A DNA stretch of 64,000 nucleotides, taken from Rufibacter sp. XAAS-G3-1 (GTDB lineage Bacteria; Bacteroidota; Bacteroidia; Cytophagales; Hymenobacteraceae). The position numbers were made by a program, and so were the translations under genes. Shown piece by piece: positions 44,219 to 53,171 of this stretch; the stretch's first letter is position 1; every line of letters starts with the position of its first letter. The stretch covers positions 406,100 through 470,099 of the forward strand of contig NZ_JABFAM010000006.1 of the NCBI RefSeq assembly GCF_013623775.1, given 5' to 3'. A model generated the notes under the pieces. That model worked only from the letters and a program-made list of their open reading frames with translations, did not search any database and was not told the origin of the DNA.

Positions 44219-44527
44219 TTAGTGCTTTTTGCCTTTTTTACCTTTCCCGTTGCTGTTCCCGTGGTTATTCTTTTTCTGCTGACCAGGCGCATAGGCCCGC
44301 GCCGACTGGTCTCCGTTTACTTTCTTGGCTTGCCCCGGAGGCAACCCCCGCGGGGAAGTGGATCTGTCTCCCGGAAAATAAATACCCGGGAAAGAAGTTT
44401 TCTGGCTTTTAGAGGCTTTGGGGCCGGAAGGGTAGCGCGAACTGCCAGTGTCTCTGGAACTGGAGCAGCCCACGGCACTCACCAAGAAAACCACCAATAC
44501 TAGAAAAGGTACAAGCTGTTTTTTCAT
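44219..44527 (-). CDS. Small basic lipoprotein
   Basis: 102 residues from the ATG at 44527. The lipoprotein signal MKKQLVPFLVLVVFLVSAVGCSSS has its lipobox Cys at about 21. The mature part is low-complexity, rich in Ser, Pro, Gly and Lys, ending GNSNGKGKKGKKH. One short segment (PRGLPPGQAKK) resembles the RGLPPGQAKK/PPGQxKK motif found in many small Bacteroidota and proteobacterial envelope proteins of unknown role. The upstream 49-codon extension is rejected because it contains a hairpin repeat. Confidence 0.75.
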   Translation of the reverse strand: MKKQLVPFLVLVVFLVSAVGCSSSRDTGSSRYPSGPKASKSQKTSFPGIYFPGDRSTSPRGLPPGQAKKVNGDQSARAYAPGQQKKNNHGNSNGKGKKGKKH

Positions 44528-44597
44528 AAGAATTTCTGAATTACCTACTGTTGGCCAACAAGCTGCAACTATAAAGCCAAAAGATGCCGGAAAAGGC

Positions 44598-44633
44598 GTT
44601 TTCTGCCTGCTTTTAAGAAAGAACCCCCGAAAC
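44598..44633. repeat. 36-nt hairpin repeat, degenerate
   Basis: GTTTTCTGCCTGCTTTTA and AGAAAGAACCCCCGAAAC, in the divergent space between the lipoprotein and transglutaminase genes. Confidence 0.5.
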
Positions 44634-44703
44634 GATATCCCTCCAACCGGTGTTCTGTCGTTACAAAACATACCATCCCTTTCTTTTCCAGGAAGTTACT
44701 TGA

Positions 44704-45900
44704 ATGACCAAACTGACATTTATTCTAGGTATATTTTTCACCTTTTTTCAGGCAAACGCCCAGGAAACGGGAACTTCCTTTGTCCCGAGTACCGTGGCGG
44801 CACCGGTAATTCCCACGGCCCAAACCAAGACTACCAACGGAATTGCCCGTTTTGTCAACAGCCACTACCCAACGCCCCACGAAAAAATAAAAGCCATCTA
44901 TTACTGGCTAGCCAATCACATTGCCTATGACGTGGTGACCCTAGCCAACATGCCCCTCTACTACGAGAAGCAGGCGCTTATTGCCCAGACCCTGACTACC
45001 CGAAAAGCCGTGTGCCAGGGCTACGCCGAAGTCTTCCAGGAACTGTGCGCCAAAACGGGTATTCCCTCCTATCTGGTCACGGGCTTTGTCATTCCCAAGG
45101 GCACGAACACGCCCATCTCCCACGCCTGGGTAGCCGCCCAAGTGAGCGGACAATGGTTTCTTTTTGATCCCACCTGGGGATCTGGAGTAGTGGAGAACGG
45201 GAAATTTACACCCCGGGTAAATGACCGCTACTTCATGGTTCCGCCAGCCAGAATGCTCCAGACGCACCTTCCGTTTGACCCACTGTGGCAATTCCAGGCA
45301 CAGCCGATGTCGTACCATGCGTTTATTTCCTCAAGGAATAGCGGTACTTCTCCAAAGTCCATTTCGGCCAAGCCAAAACCCGCCTTTGCTTTCCTGGATA
45401 CCCTTGCCACGTACGCAGCCTCCTCTGAAAAAGCGCAGCTGACGGCCACCATTAGGCGGATGGCCGCTAACCAGGTAATTCCGCCGGTGGTGTTGGAGCA
45501 CCTGAACCATCTTAAGAAAAACCTGACCTTAATCCGGCAGAACGAAACCGTGGATCTTTATAATGCGGCGGTCAATTCCTTCAACGCAGGCATAGACCAG
45601 ATGAACCAATTTATCCGGTACAAGAACAACCGGTTTTTACCCGCCAAAACAGACCTCGCGCTACAGCAGATGCTCTCCGGAATTACCCACAAGCTACAGG
45701 ACACAAAGAAGTTGCTCCAGCAGATTAAACCCATAGATAATGCTAACCTGTTTCTTTCTTTGCAGAACATGAAAGCAACCCTTGAGCAAGCGTTGGTGCA
45801 GGCCGCCAAACAGGAGCAGTTCCTAGAAAAGTACCTGAAAACGCCGGTGAACCAGCGGAACGCGTTGTTCTACAAACAGGCATTGGCCGAGCGTCAGTAA
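44704..45900 (+). CDS. Secreted transglutaminase-like protein
   Basis: 398 residues. A signal peptide (TFILGIFFTFFQANAQ) is followed by a transglutaminase/protease-like core with the Cys-His-Asp triad Cys104 in KAVCQGYAEVF, His140 in SHAWVAAQ and Asp155 in FDPTWGSG. The CQGYA motif is that of the bacterial kyphoscoliosis-peptidase/transglutaminase-like group. The C-terminal half (about 220-398) is helical and Gln/Leu/Lys-rich, probably a coiled coil. Likely a periplasmic cysteine protease or amidase; true transglutaminase activity is not implied. Confidence 0.87.
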   Translation: MTKLTFILGIFFTFFQANAQETGTSFVPSTVAAPVIPTAQTKTTNGIARFVNSHYPTPHEKIKAIYYWLANHIAYDVVTLANMPLYYEKQALIAQTLTTRKAVCQGYAEVFQELCAKTGIPSYLVTGFVIPKGTNTPISHAWVAAQVSGQWFLFDPTWGSGVVENGKFTPRVNDRYFMVPPARMLQTHLPFDPLWQFQAQPMSYHAFISSRNSGTSPKSISAKPKPAFAFLDTLATYAASSEKAQLTATIRRMAANQVIPPVVLEHLNHLKKNLTLIRQNETVDLYNAAVNSFNAGIDQMNQFIRYKNNRFLPAKTDLALQQMLSGITHKLQDTKKLLQQIKPIDNANLFLSLQNMKATLEQALVQAAKQEQFLEKYLKTPVNQRNALFYKQALAERQ

Positions 45901-46013
45901 AAAATTCCTTTTAAAAAATTCCTTTAAAGGATTGTTTTATAGTTACTTATTATAGTTACTTAATAACTGATGGTACGCAGTCCCCCTCCGTAGAAGAGGA
46001 GCTAGGCTCCTGC

Positions 46014-46049
46014 GTTTTGGGGCTGTTTTTCAGAAAACAAGCCCAAAAC
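46014..46049. repeat. 36-nt hairpin repeat
   Basis: GTTTTGGGGCTGTTTTTC and AGAAAACAAGCCCAAAAC; near perfect. A GAGGTCTT-type unit follows 11 nt later, as at 55316. Confidence 0.85.
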
Positions 46050-46060
46050 GAAGAAACTAT

Positions 46061-46090
46061 GAGGTCTTAAAGACTCAAAGGTGTAGAACC
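46061..46090. repeat. GAGGTCTT...AGGTGTAG unit, copy 1
   Basis: GAGGTCTTAAAGACTC followed by AAAGGTGTAGAACC. Related to 55361-55390; both sit about 10 nt after a 36-nt hairpin. Confidence 0.65.
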
Positions 46091-46162
46091 TTTGCTGTGC
46101 GTAGAGTTAGCGTCAGCGCTCTACGCACGTATGGACAGCCAATCTCCTGATTGGCGAGCTAT

Positions 46163-46225
46163 CGGCGCAGAGCCGCTCGCAGGTTTAAAGATGCTGCGGG
46201 GTCTTCTGGAGCGGGCGGCATCGCG
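46163..46225. repeat. GGCGCAGA...CTCGCAGGT dispersed unit, copy 1
   Basis: Shares GGCGCAGA, CTCGCAGGT.TAAAGA.GCTGCG.GGTC and GGCGG..TTGCG-like blocks with 50062-50120. Confidence 0.65.
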
Positions 46226-46248
46226 CAAGCAGATTGTTAGAAAAAACT

Positions 46249-46270
46249 GGCGCGAGTCTCCGGACTCGCC
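46249..46270. repeat. GGCGCGAGTCT inverted repeat, copy 1
   Basis: GGCGCGAGTC, TCC, GGACTCGCC. Followed by GGAAACCACC, as the relative at 55398-55463 is followed by GGGAACCACC. Confidence 0.65.
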
Positions 46271-46337
46271 GGAAACCACCAGCACGTTTGCGTTACGTCA
46301 GTTATTAATGCCCGCGTAGTATAATGCCCGCGTAGTG

Positions 46338-46373
46338 GTTTTTGGCCTGATTTCACAAAAACAAGCTAAAAAG
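46338..46373. repeat. 36-nt hairpin repeat
   Basis: GTTTTTGGCCTGATTTCA and CAAAAACAAGCTAAAAAG. Confidence 0.65.
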
Positions 46374-46426
46374 ATAGCCAGAAGTTTAGTACATTAGCTT
46401 CTACATCCTTTCACCCAAACGCAAAC

Positions 46427-48895
46427 ATGAAACACCTTGTCATTTCTCCCCGCTCCCGATTGGCCGCCTGGTTGCTGGCCTTCTCATTGGCTGGGCCTGC
46501 CGCCCTGGCGCAGGGAACCAAAGACCTCAACGTCCCCTACCAGCGTCCCGCTGAGTCTATTGCCAAACTGATTGAAGCCCCGGCTACTCCGTCTGTTGCC
46601 TTTGACTCCAAAGGTGAGTGGATGCTGCTCATGGAGCGGGCCGGTTATCCGTCCATTGAGGAAGTGGCCGCGCCCGAGGCCCGCATTGGAGGCTTGCGCA
46701 TTAATCCGGCGGTGAACGGTGCCAGCCGGGGTTCCTCTTTCAACAACCTGAAATTTAAGAAAGTGGCCGGCGGACAGGAATTCACCATCCAGGGTTTGCC
46801 CGCCAACCCCAAAATCACCGATGTGACCTGGTCACCCGATGAAAAACAGGTGGCTTTCCTGAACACGGTTTCCAACGGAATTGAACTGTGGGTAGTCAGC
46901 GTTACTGACAGAACCGCCCGTAAACTTACCACCGCCACCGTGAACGATGCCTGGGGCAACGCCTTCAGTTGGGCACCAGACAGCAAAACCTTGCTGGTGA
47001 AAGTGGTCAATTCGGCCCGGGGTGAAGCCCCTAAAAGCAACGCCACGCCGGTAGGGCCTATTATCCAGGAAAACCTGGGCCGCACCGCCCCTTCCCGCAC
47101 GTACCAGGACTTACTTAAAAACCGCCAGGACGAAGCCCTTTTTGACTATTACCTCATGGGCCAACTGGTACAGGTCTCTCTGGACGGAAAGCAAACCAAC
47201 GTAGGCACGCAAGGCATCATCCGCTCTTTCAGTATTTCACCAGACGGGCAGTTTGTGTTGGTAAGCACCACGCACCGGCCTTACTCTTATCTGGTGCCTT
47301 CCAGGCAGTTCCCTTACACGGTACAGGTGTGGGATCGCCAGGGGAAAGTGGTGAAGCAAATAGCCGATATTCCGCTGGGCGAAAATATTCCGGTTGGGTT
47401 CAACGCCGTGGCCGCCGGGCCCAGAAACGTGTCTTGGCGGGCAGACCAACCCGCCACGCTGTACTGGGTAGAAGCCCAGGACGGCGGCGATGACAAGAAA
47501 GACGTTGCGGTACGCGACATTGTCTACACCCAAGCTGCTCCGTTCACCCAGAAACCCGTCGCGTTAGTAAGCACCAAGCTCCGCTTCAGCGACATTACCT
47601 GGGGAAACAATGACCTGGCGCTGGTGACCGAACGTTGGTGGAGAACCCGCCAGGAGCGCCATCTGCGCGTGAAACCCAGCCAGCCTGGGGCCGAGCCGGT
47701 GGTGCTGGTAGAGCGCTCGTACGAAGATCTGTACTCAGACCCTGGTTCGCCGGTCATGACCAAAAACCAGTATGGCCGCAGCGTGCTCATGACCGATAGA
47801 TCTGGGCAGAACCTGTACATGATTAGTGGCGGGGGCTCGCCGCAAGGCAATCGGCCGTACCTCAGCAAATTCAACCTGGCTACCAAAAAAGCCGATATTC
47901 TTTGGCGCTCAGCGGCTCCGTACTATGAGTTTCCTGTAGATGTGATCAACCCAGAGAAAGGAGTTTTCATTACGCGCCGCGAGTCTGAGAACGAGCCGCC
48001 TAACTATTATCTGCGCCAGATTGGGTCTAAGAAGCTAACAGCCATTACCAAATTCCCGCACCCTACGCCAGAACTTATTGGCGTTGACAAGCAGCTCCTT
48101 ACCTACAAACGCAATGATGGCGTGACCTTGACCGCCACGCTGTACACGCCCAAAGGCTACAAAAAAGAGCAAGGACGTTTACCAATGCTCATGTGGGCGT
48201 ACCCAAGAGAGTTCAAAGACGCGGCCAGTGCCGGACAGGTAAAAACCTCGCCGTATGAGTTTACGCGCATCAACTACGGCTCTCCTTTGTTCTGGGTAAC
48301 CAGAGGCTACGCCGTCCTGGATCGCACCGATTTCCCGATTGTGGGCGAAGGTGACGCAGAACCGAACGACACCTACGTAGAGCAGTTAGTAGCCAGCGCC
48401 AAAGCCGCCATTGACGAAGTAACCAAAATGGGCATCGCAGATCCTAACCGGGTTGCGGTGGGCGGCCATTCCTACGGGGCGTTTATGACCGCTAACCTGT
48501 TGGCGCACTCAGACCTGTTTGCCGCCGGTATTGCCCGCAGCGGAGCCTACAACCGTACTTTAACACCGTTCGGGTTCCAGGCCGAGGAACGCACGTTCTG
48601 GCAAGCCCCTGAGGTATACGCCAAGATGTCGCCGTTCAACTACGCAAATAAAATCAAAACCCCTATTCTCCTGATCCACGGCGAAGCCGATAATAACTCG
48701 GGCACCTTCCCCATCCAGAGCGAGCGTTTCTACAATGCATTGAAAGGCCACGGGGCTACCACCCGCCTGGTTTTCTTGCCCGCTGAAAGCCATGGCTACG
48801 GGGCTAAAGAGTCTGTGATGCACATGCTCTGGGAGATGGATCAGTGGTTGGAAAAATACGTTAAAAACAAGCCGCAGCCGCAAACCAAGCGGTAG
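46427..48895 (+). CDS. Secreted S9 family prolyl-oligopeptidase-like peptidase
   Basis: 822 residues. A signal peptide ends near residue 27 (AAWLLAFSLAGPAALAQ), then a beta-propeller (about 60-560) and a C-terminal alpha/beta hydrolase domain. The triad is Ser682 in VGGHSYGAFMTA, Asp in HGEADNNSGTFP (about 755) and His in LPAESHGYG (about 788). The architecture and length match the S9D-type glutamyl endopeptidase/acylaminoacyl-peptidase group in Bacteroidota. It likely cuts peptides in the periplasm. It has its own terminator at 48913-48948. Confidence 0.93.
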   Translation: MKHLVISPRSRLAAWLLAFSLAGPAALAQGTKDLNVPYQRPAESIAKLIEAPATPSVAFDSKGEWMLLMERAGYPSIEEVAAPEARIGGLRINPAVNGASRGSSFNNLKFKKVAGGQEFTIQGLPANPKITDVTWSPDEKQVAFLNTVSNGIELWVVSVTDRTARKLTTATVNDAWGNAFSWAPDSKTLLVKVVNSARGEAPKSNATPVGPIIQENLGRTAPSRTYQDLLKNRQDEALFDYYLMGQLVQVSLDGKQTNVGTQGIIRSFSISPDGQFVLVSTTHRPYSYLVPSRQFPYTVQVWDRQGKVVKQIADIPLGENIPVGFNAVAAGPRNVSWRADQPATLYWVEAQDGGDDKKDVAVRDIVYTQAAPFTQKPVALVSTKLRFSDITWGNNDLALVTERWWRTRQERHLRVKPSQPGAEPVVLVERSYEDLYSDPGSPVMTKNQYGRSVLMTDRSGQNLYMISGGGSPQGNRPYLSKFNLATKKADILWRSAAPYYEFPVDVINPEKGVFITRRESENEPPNYYLRQIGSKKLTAITKFPHPTPELIGVDKQLLTYKRNDGVTLTATLYTPKGYKKEQGRLPMLMWAYPREFKDAASAGQVKTSPYEFTRINYGSPLFWVTRGYAVLDRTDFPIVGEGDAEPNDTYVEQLVASAKAAIDEVTKMGIADPNRVAVGGHSYGAFMTANLLAHSDLFAAGIARSGAYNRTLTPFGFQAEERTFWQAPEVYAKMSPFNYANKIKTPILLIHGEADNNSGTFPIQSERFYNALKGHGATTRLVFLPAESHGYGAKESVMHMLWEMDQWLEKYVKNKPQPQTKR

Positions 48896-48912
48896 GGAGA
48901 AACACAACTAAG

Positions 48913-48948
48913 AAAGAGGCCTATGCTAAAACATAGGCCTCTTTTTTT
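48913..48948 (+). terminator. Terminator of the S9 peptidase gene
   Basis: AAAGAGGCCTATG, CTAAAA loop, CATAGGCCTCTTT and further T. Confidence 0.92.
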
Positions 48949-49090
48949 AGCTGTGATCCCAATCTCAAATGATTTGTGTGTGTGTTAGACCCGCATCTGC
49001 TACGAAGCAGACTTCGGTCTCGTATAAACAACGTGCAAGGCCGTCGGCCGTAGCATGACGTTTATGCAATGTTGGGCAAAGTACTTATTT

Positions 49091-49525
49091 TCAAAGTTCT
49101 TGAGGAGTGATGGTTTTGATTTCTTTGACAGTTTTCAATCTGATGTCATTTGTCAAGAAATAGTTGGCCCCATATTCCAATGCTGTCCCGACCTGAATTG
49201 AATCCGGTGTTTTCAATCCGTACTTAGCCCTCAATTCAGCTGCACGGTATGCAATGGCAGAGGTCATGTCAATTATTTCTATTCCTGATGCGGGAGAGAG
49301 AATTTGCCTGTATTTGTCTACTAAATCCTGTCGGTTCAGCTTTAAAGGCTGTACCAGTACTTCAAGAATCGTCAAGGTAGAGGTGAGGATAAAAAAGTCG
49401 CCTTTGTCAAAAGCGGTAAAGAATTTCTTTAAATTAGGTTGATAGGCTGTACTGCCTTCTATAAAATAGATAAGAGGCGCGGTATCAAGAAACAAAGTCT
49501 GGGACTTAATCTTACTCAATCCCAT
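49091..49525 (-). CDS. PIN-domain ribonuclease toxin (VapC-like)
   Basis: 144 residues. The PIN fold's acidic residues are all present: Asp14 in LFLDTAPLIYFIE, Glu55 in LTILEVLVQP, Asp108 in KTPDSIQVGTAL and Asp127 in FLTNDIRL. It would cleave RNA, usually tRNA or rRNA, when freed from its antitoxin. The start overlaps the upstream 73-residue gene by 10 nt, the standard order antitoxin then toxin. It lies amid repeat-rich, gene-poor DNA. Confidence 0.88.
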   Translation of the reverse strand: MGLSKIKSQTLFLDTAPLIYFIEGSTAYQPNLKKFFTAFDKGDFFILTSTLTILEVLVQPLKLNRQDLVDKYRQILSPASGIEIIDMTSAIAYRAAELRAKYGLKTPDSIQVGTALEYGANYFLTNDIRLKTVKEIKTITPQEL

Positions 49526-49737
49526 TGTCTCTCGTTTTCAATATATTTATCTATATCCGTCTCTGTCCATATCTCAGAGCCAAGACCGCTAATGGATGAC
49601 AGGCTGACCCGCTTTTTATCCACACTTTCTTTTTTTATAAGAGATACTACTTTCTCAAGTATATTGATTCTATCAGAGTGGTTCAGCTGCTTTATCTGGC
49701 TTAATATGCTGCCAATGCTTACGGTTCTTGTGTTCAT
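49516..49737 (-). CDS. Probable antitoxin partner of the PIN toxin
   Basis: 73 residues from the ATG at 49737. The frame opens 35 codons earlier, but MNTRTVSIGSILSQIKQLNHSD has a better start context and length. The N-terminal half, with SILSQIKQLNHSDRINILEKVVSLIKKE, is amphipathic helix; the acidic C-terminal tail (SEIWTETDIDKYIENERQWD) is suited to wrap a PIN toxin. It resembles the short DUF-type antitoxins of Bacteroidota VapC systems rather than AbrB-type VapB. The function is inferred from overlap with the PIN gene. Confidence 0.7.
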   Translation of the reverse strand: MNTRTVSIGSILSQIKQLNHSDRINILEKVVSLIKKESVDKKRVSLSSISGLGSEIWTETDIDKYIENERQWD

Positions 49738-50061
49738 GGTGCTTTCTTTAAACTCTAGCACTAATATACGAATTTTTCCTTTTTTGTATTTTGCCCAACT
49801 TGTAGGGAAAAGTAATTCAGTGCCATAGCGGCTAAAGCGCAAAAGCCAGGTGATAGTGGTTCGTATTATGTAGAGGTTATCAGAGAATAAGCCCTCAAGA
49901 GGAAGCAGCTTGAGATAAGTACCTAAAACCTTCTCCTTTCAGCAGCCTGAACTGGTAGCTCTTTTGCTTTGTGGTTACCACCTCCCACCCCCTCCTGCAT
50001 TAGAAGGGAAGCTTCTGTTCTGCCTTTCAGATCAATGTTGCGGTGCAGTAGAAACGGAGTT

Positions 50062-50120
50062 GGCGCAGACCCTCGCAGGTCTAAAGACGCTGCGAGGTCG
50101 TTGGAGGTGGCGGTGTTGCG
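50062..50120. repeat. GGCGCAGA...CTCGCAGGT dispersed unit, copy 2
   Basis: GGCGCAGACCCTCGCAGGTC, TAAAGACGCTGCGAGGTC, GGAGGTGGCGGTGTTGCG; aligns with 46163-46225. Confidence 0.65.
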
Positions 50121-50369
50121 TGGGAGACAGAACCCACCCTACTTCTCCCAGGAGGGGAATGCGCCTTTACAGGAGAAGAGGGGTAATACAGCTAGACCCT
50201 AATCACTACCCTTGCTGTTCGGGAGTAGATCTCCGGAAGCAACCTGCCGGGGAGTGGGTATACTAACCACCAACTACTACTCTTCCATTACTTTCCCCAG
50301 TTCCAGTCTTCCCCGAGCGCGCCTCGCTTTTGGCCATAGATAAACACCAACTAAGAGAGGCAGACCTCA

Positions 50370-50490
50370 CAGGCCGAAAGGGCAGTGCGAGAGGGGAAGA
50401 CGGGGCCTCGCGGCCGTGAGCGCATACCGCCAAAGATGAAACAATACAGCACTTGCACCCACGGAACAAACGGACAAGCCAAGGGAACAG
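50370..50490 (-). repeat. GC-rich dispersed repeat, copy 2
   Basis: On the minus strand: CCTTGGCTTG, TTGTTTCATCTTT, then GCGCTCACGGCCGCGAGGCC and CGTCTTCCCCTCTCGC, the block order seen at 22885-23000. Confidence 0.75.
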
Positions 50491-50665
50491 CAAACCGCGT
50501 GCCCCTGCTAATACCCACGCAAAAACAGCCAAGGGAACACCGTAAGGCGGGCACCTGCCAATCTCCCCAAAGAAGCCAGTTCCAGACAGAGGCCAACGCG
50601 CAGAAATGCGCCAATAAAGAGATTAATTTTGAAAAAATAGCCCTAAAACCAACAACCCTTCTTCT

Positions 50666-51709
50666 CTATTTAATATCCAGCACCACATCTCCCTCCACTG
50701 CGTACCCCACACACGTCAAGGTTAACCCTCGGGCCACCTCCCTATCCGTGAGCACTTCATTGTAAGACATCCAGACCTTCCCTTGCAGGCAAGTGGCGGC
50801 GCAGTTTCCGCACCGGCCTGCTTCACAACTGTAGGGAAAGGAGAGGCCTGCTTTTTTGGCGGCTTGCAGAATAGTTTCTGGGTACTGGGCCTGAAAGCGG
50901 TATGTTTCTCCCCCATAGTACGCGATTACCCTGTGCGACTCTACATCTGGCGGGATCGCTTTGACTTGTACCTTGGCGGTGCTAAAGGTTTCCTGCCTTA
51001 TGTTCTCTGCGGGCACGCCCATTTCCCGGAGCCCGTACAGGCAGAGCCTCCGGTAATTATCGGGGCCGCATATATAACATAATATCTCACCCAGAGACAC
51101 AGCAACATTCTCCTTTACTATACGCTTCAAAAGATCTTTGTGCAACCGAGCCTGGTCTAACCGGGGAAATATGCTGAAAAGAAATTTAATGGTAAGCCGA
51201 TCTGCAAACTGTTCTGACAATTGCTGTAATTCAGCGTAGAAAATGGTGCTGCTGGGATCATGGTTGCTGTACACCAGCACTACTGAAATGGAGGGGTGTT
51301 GGTGCAGAATAGTTTTCAGCAGCGCATAGATGGGGGTAATGCCACTGCCCGCCGCCCAGAAAAACACCTGCCGGTACACACGCATAGAGGCTGGCAAGGT
51401 AAAGAACCCGGCCGCGCCAATGGTCAGTAACTGATCCCCTACCCGTGCGTGGTCAATCAACCGGCGGGAAAAGAAGCCGTTCTCAATCCGTTTAACCCCA
51501 ATGGTCAAGGGCTCGCCCAGCGCGGGCGATGACGTAATGGAATACGACCGTCTCACTTCTTCTCGGGCATGTGGTTCCACTAACGTGAGGTATTGTCCGG
51601 GTTTGTACTGGATGGTTTTGGCGTCTTCGTTCGCAAAGACAAAGGTTTTTACCCCGGGTATTTCTTCGTTGATGTGGGTAATGGTGATAGGCAGATAGGC
51701 TACTTGCAT
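50666..51709 (-). CDS. Ferredoxin-NAD(P)H reductase with C-terminal 2Fe-2S domain (PaaE/Hmp-like)
   Basis: 346 residues from the ATG at 51709 (MQVAYLPITITHINEE); a longer frame adds 33 residues without family match. Order: FAD-binding barrel with RRSYSITSS (about 56-64), NAD(P)-binding domain with AAGSGITPIYALLKTI, C-terminal plant-type ferredoxin whose cluster cysteines are Cys294, Cys299, Cys302 and Cys332. This is the electron-transfer subunit layout of phenylacetyl-CoA epoxidase PaaE and related oxygenase reductases. No oxygenase gene is adjacent, so the partner is unknown. Confidence 0.9.
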   Translation of the reverse strand: MQVAYLPITITHINEEIPGVKTFVFANEDAKTIQYKPGQYLTLVEPHAREEVRRSYSITSSPALGEPLTIGVKRIENGFFSRRLIDHARVGDQLLTIGAAGFFTLPASMRVYRQVFFWAAGSGITPIYALLKTILHQHPSISVVLVYSNHDPSSTIFYAELQQLSEQFADRLTIKFLFSIFPRLDQARLHKDLLKRIVKENVAVSLGEILCYICGPDNYRRLCLYGLREMGVPAENIRQETFSTAKVQVKAIPPDVESHRVIAYYGGETYRFQAQYPETILQAAKKAGLSFPYSCEAGRCGNCAATCLQGKVWMSYNEVLTDREVARGLTLTCVGYAVEGDVVLDIK

Positions 51710-52058
51710 GCAGGCTTCTTTTAGTTTCCTGCCCCTTTTACGAAAACCTGCTGTTTTAGTCCTGAGTGTTGAATTCTGAGACAGGTTATTTGAAGAACTG
51801 TTTGGCAAAGATCAGCAGCTCATAAATGAAAGGACAGAAATCACTATCCTTCTCTTCTTCTTGTTATCTTGGTAGCGAACGGCAAGGGCGTTTATTGACC
51901 GCTTTTCCAGTTCGCCCACAAGATCTTTCCAAGATGACAAAATGAATATTCCAATCTGTCCCACTACTTATTTTGTCCTGCTGCTTAGTTTTGGCAGATT
52001 TCTTTCCAATGAATTTACTTTTTAGTAAAGTTTGACCATGCGCTTGAAGAAGGTACGC
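51710..52058. other. Gap between the reductase and the 90-aa gene
   Basis: No gene and no clear repeat seen. Confidence 0.5.
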
Positions 52059-52331
52059 TTAGAATAAAGGAACACGGCTTTGGTCTAGCGGCTGTTTACA
52101 CAGGCGTTCAACTCTGGAAAGCCCGGCCTTGGTAAGGAAAAGAATCGGCCGGCCATGAAGCACAGATACTTTGATGAATTCACTTTCCAGAAGTGCTCTT
52201 AGATGCAACCACAGTTCGCCCACGCTCATCTTGAGTGATTCGCTTAGGATTTCAGTATCAATGGGGAAACTAGTAGGCCGTTCCATCAAAGGAACAGAGG
52301 CATAGATGGTGCTTAAAATGATATCTTCCAA
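52059..52331 (-). CDS. Hypothetical winged-helix-like protein (90 aa)
   Basis: The sequence from about 25 to 80 (IDTEILSESLKMSVGELWLHLRALLESEFIKV then LHGRPILFLTKAGLSRVERL, in two pieces) fits a helix-turn-helix plus wing arrangement, as in small winged-helix domains; no named family recognised. No signal peptide. It stands alone between gene-poor gaps, with no obvious operon partner. Confidence 0.55.
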   Translation of the reverse strand: MEDIILSTIYASVPLMERPTSFPIDTEILSESLKMSVGELWLHLRALLESEFIKVSVLHGRPILFLTKAGLSRVERLCKQPLDQSRVPLF

Positions 52332-52486
52332 AGCTAGCTGGATTAATTCTAGGTCTTATACGCAATACCTCACCGCTGCAACTACCCTTTTTGCCCATTT
52401 ATTTGAAAAAAGAGCGTATTATCAGCATTTTCTTAGCTAAACACAGAATTTTAAAAGTAGGATTATATGAACTGTCTTTTTTCAAC

Positions 52487-52522
52487 GTTTTCTGTTTGAT
52501 TCAGAAAAAACAAGCTAAAAAC
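52487..52522. repeat. 36-nt hairpin repeat, degenerate
   Basis: GTTTTCTGTTTGATTCAG and AAAAAACAAGCTAAAAAC. Confidence 0.6.
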
Positions 52523-52593
52523 AGAAGAAAGCGGGGCTCTAACACTGGTTAGAACTTTGATTTACAAGGCATAAACATTGGGTGGAACCGGCC

Positions 52594-52629
52594 ATTTTGA
52601 GGCTGTTTTTTCAAAAACAGCCTCAAAAC
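52594..52629. repeat. 36-nt hairpin repeat, near perfect
   Basis: ATTTTGAGGCTGTTTTT and AAAAACAGCCTCAAAAC around a TC loop; 19-bp arms (52592-52631) with a single mismatch. Confidence 0.88.
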
Positions 52630-53171
52630 GGCGGCACCTGCTAGGAAAGCAGTCCAGGAAAAAAGATGGCGCACGCTTTCGCCTGCGCCACAGGAAATCA
52701 ACTGAAAAGCTCCCCCGGTAAAACTCCAGATACTCCTTGGGGCATCCCTACCTTTAGAGTTCTAAAAGTGCTGACATCAGCCTCTCAGCGATCTCCGTCA
52801 CCGTCAGATTTGGCGTCATCATTGTTGCTTCTCTTTTTGCGGCGGGGCTGGCTTTTGGCGGTAACCTTCCCTAACTTATACGTAGCGCTACCCCTTACCT
52901 GTCAATATTACTTCTAAGGACTACCAAAACAAGAAAGTCTGTGATGGATTTACAAAAGGAGAGTTCCAACGAAAGATCAGGTTGGCCAGTTGATCTGCAA
53001 AGGCCGGTAAGTTCACGAGGTGGAGACAAGAATTCTGAGCGCTGCGTGCAATTTACCAAGAGTGAAAGTCAACAGGCTTGCCGGCACCTCCTACATCCGG
53101 TTATCCAGCAGACCTGGCCTGCAACTAAGCAAATTTTGCTTCCTTCGGTACCGCTTTATCGTATAACCCAC

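Larger units (their letters stand above)
45901..46426. other. Repeat-filled gap
   Basis: No gene. Contains hairpin repeats at 46014-46049 and 46338-46373, a GAGGTCTT-type unit (46061-46090), a CTCGCAGGT-type unit (46163-46225), the GGCGCGAGTCT inverted repeat (46249-46270) and a 16-bp tandem duplication around 46305-46336 (AATGCCCGCGTAGT twice). Confidence 0.75.
49843..50665. other. Gene-poor gap with dispersed repeat debris
   Basis: Several overlapping open frames exist on both strands, but none resembles a protein family. The GGCGCAGA unit (50062-50120) and the GC-rich unit (50370-50490) are shared with other gaps. A half copy of the 36-nt hairpin (TTTTGAAAAAATAGCCC...AAAAC) ends at 50649. 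Confidence 0.65.
52332..53171. other. Gene-free gap with two hairpin repeats
   Basis: Open frames at 52666-52917 and the upstream extension of msrA (52941-53171) have no family-like sequence. Hairpins at 52487-52522 and 52594-52629. Confidence 0.6.

Noticed and set aside
49091..49737. Restriction-modification or larger defence island around the PIN gene
   Set aside because: Only a two-gene toxin-antitoxin pair is present; neighbouring genes are metabolic or non-coding.
50263..50614. Overlapping ORFs of 87-126 residues on both strands
   Set aside because: They coincide with the GC-rich dispersed repeat and have no recognisable family.
51727..51762. Possible 36-nt hairpin copy
   Set aside because: The right half does not end in the family pattern and the arms do not pair.
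52666..52917. 83-residue + strand ORF
   Set aside because: Composition is random-like and no domain or partner is seen; lies in a repeat-bearing gap.
52941..53171. Long N-terminal extension of MsrA
   Set aside because: 77 residues without any signal peptide or domain; MsrA conservation begins after the ATG at 53172.
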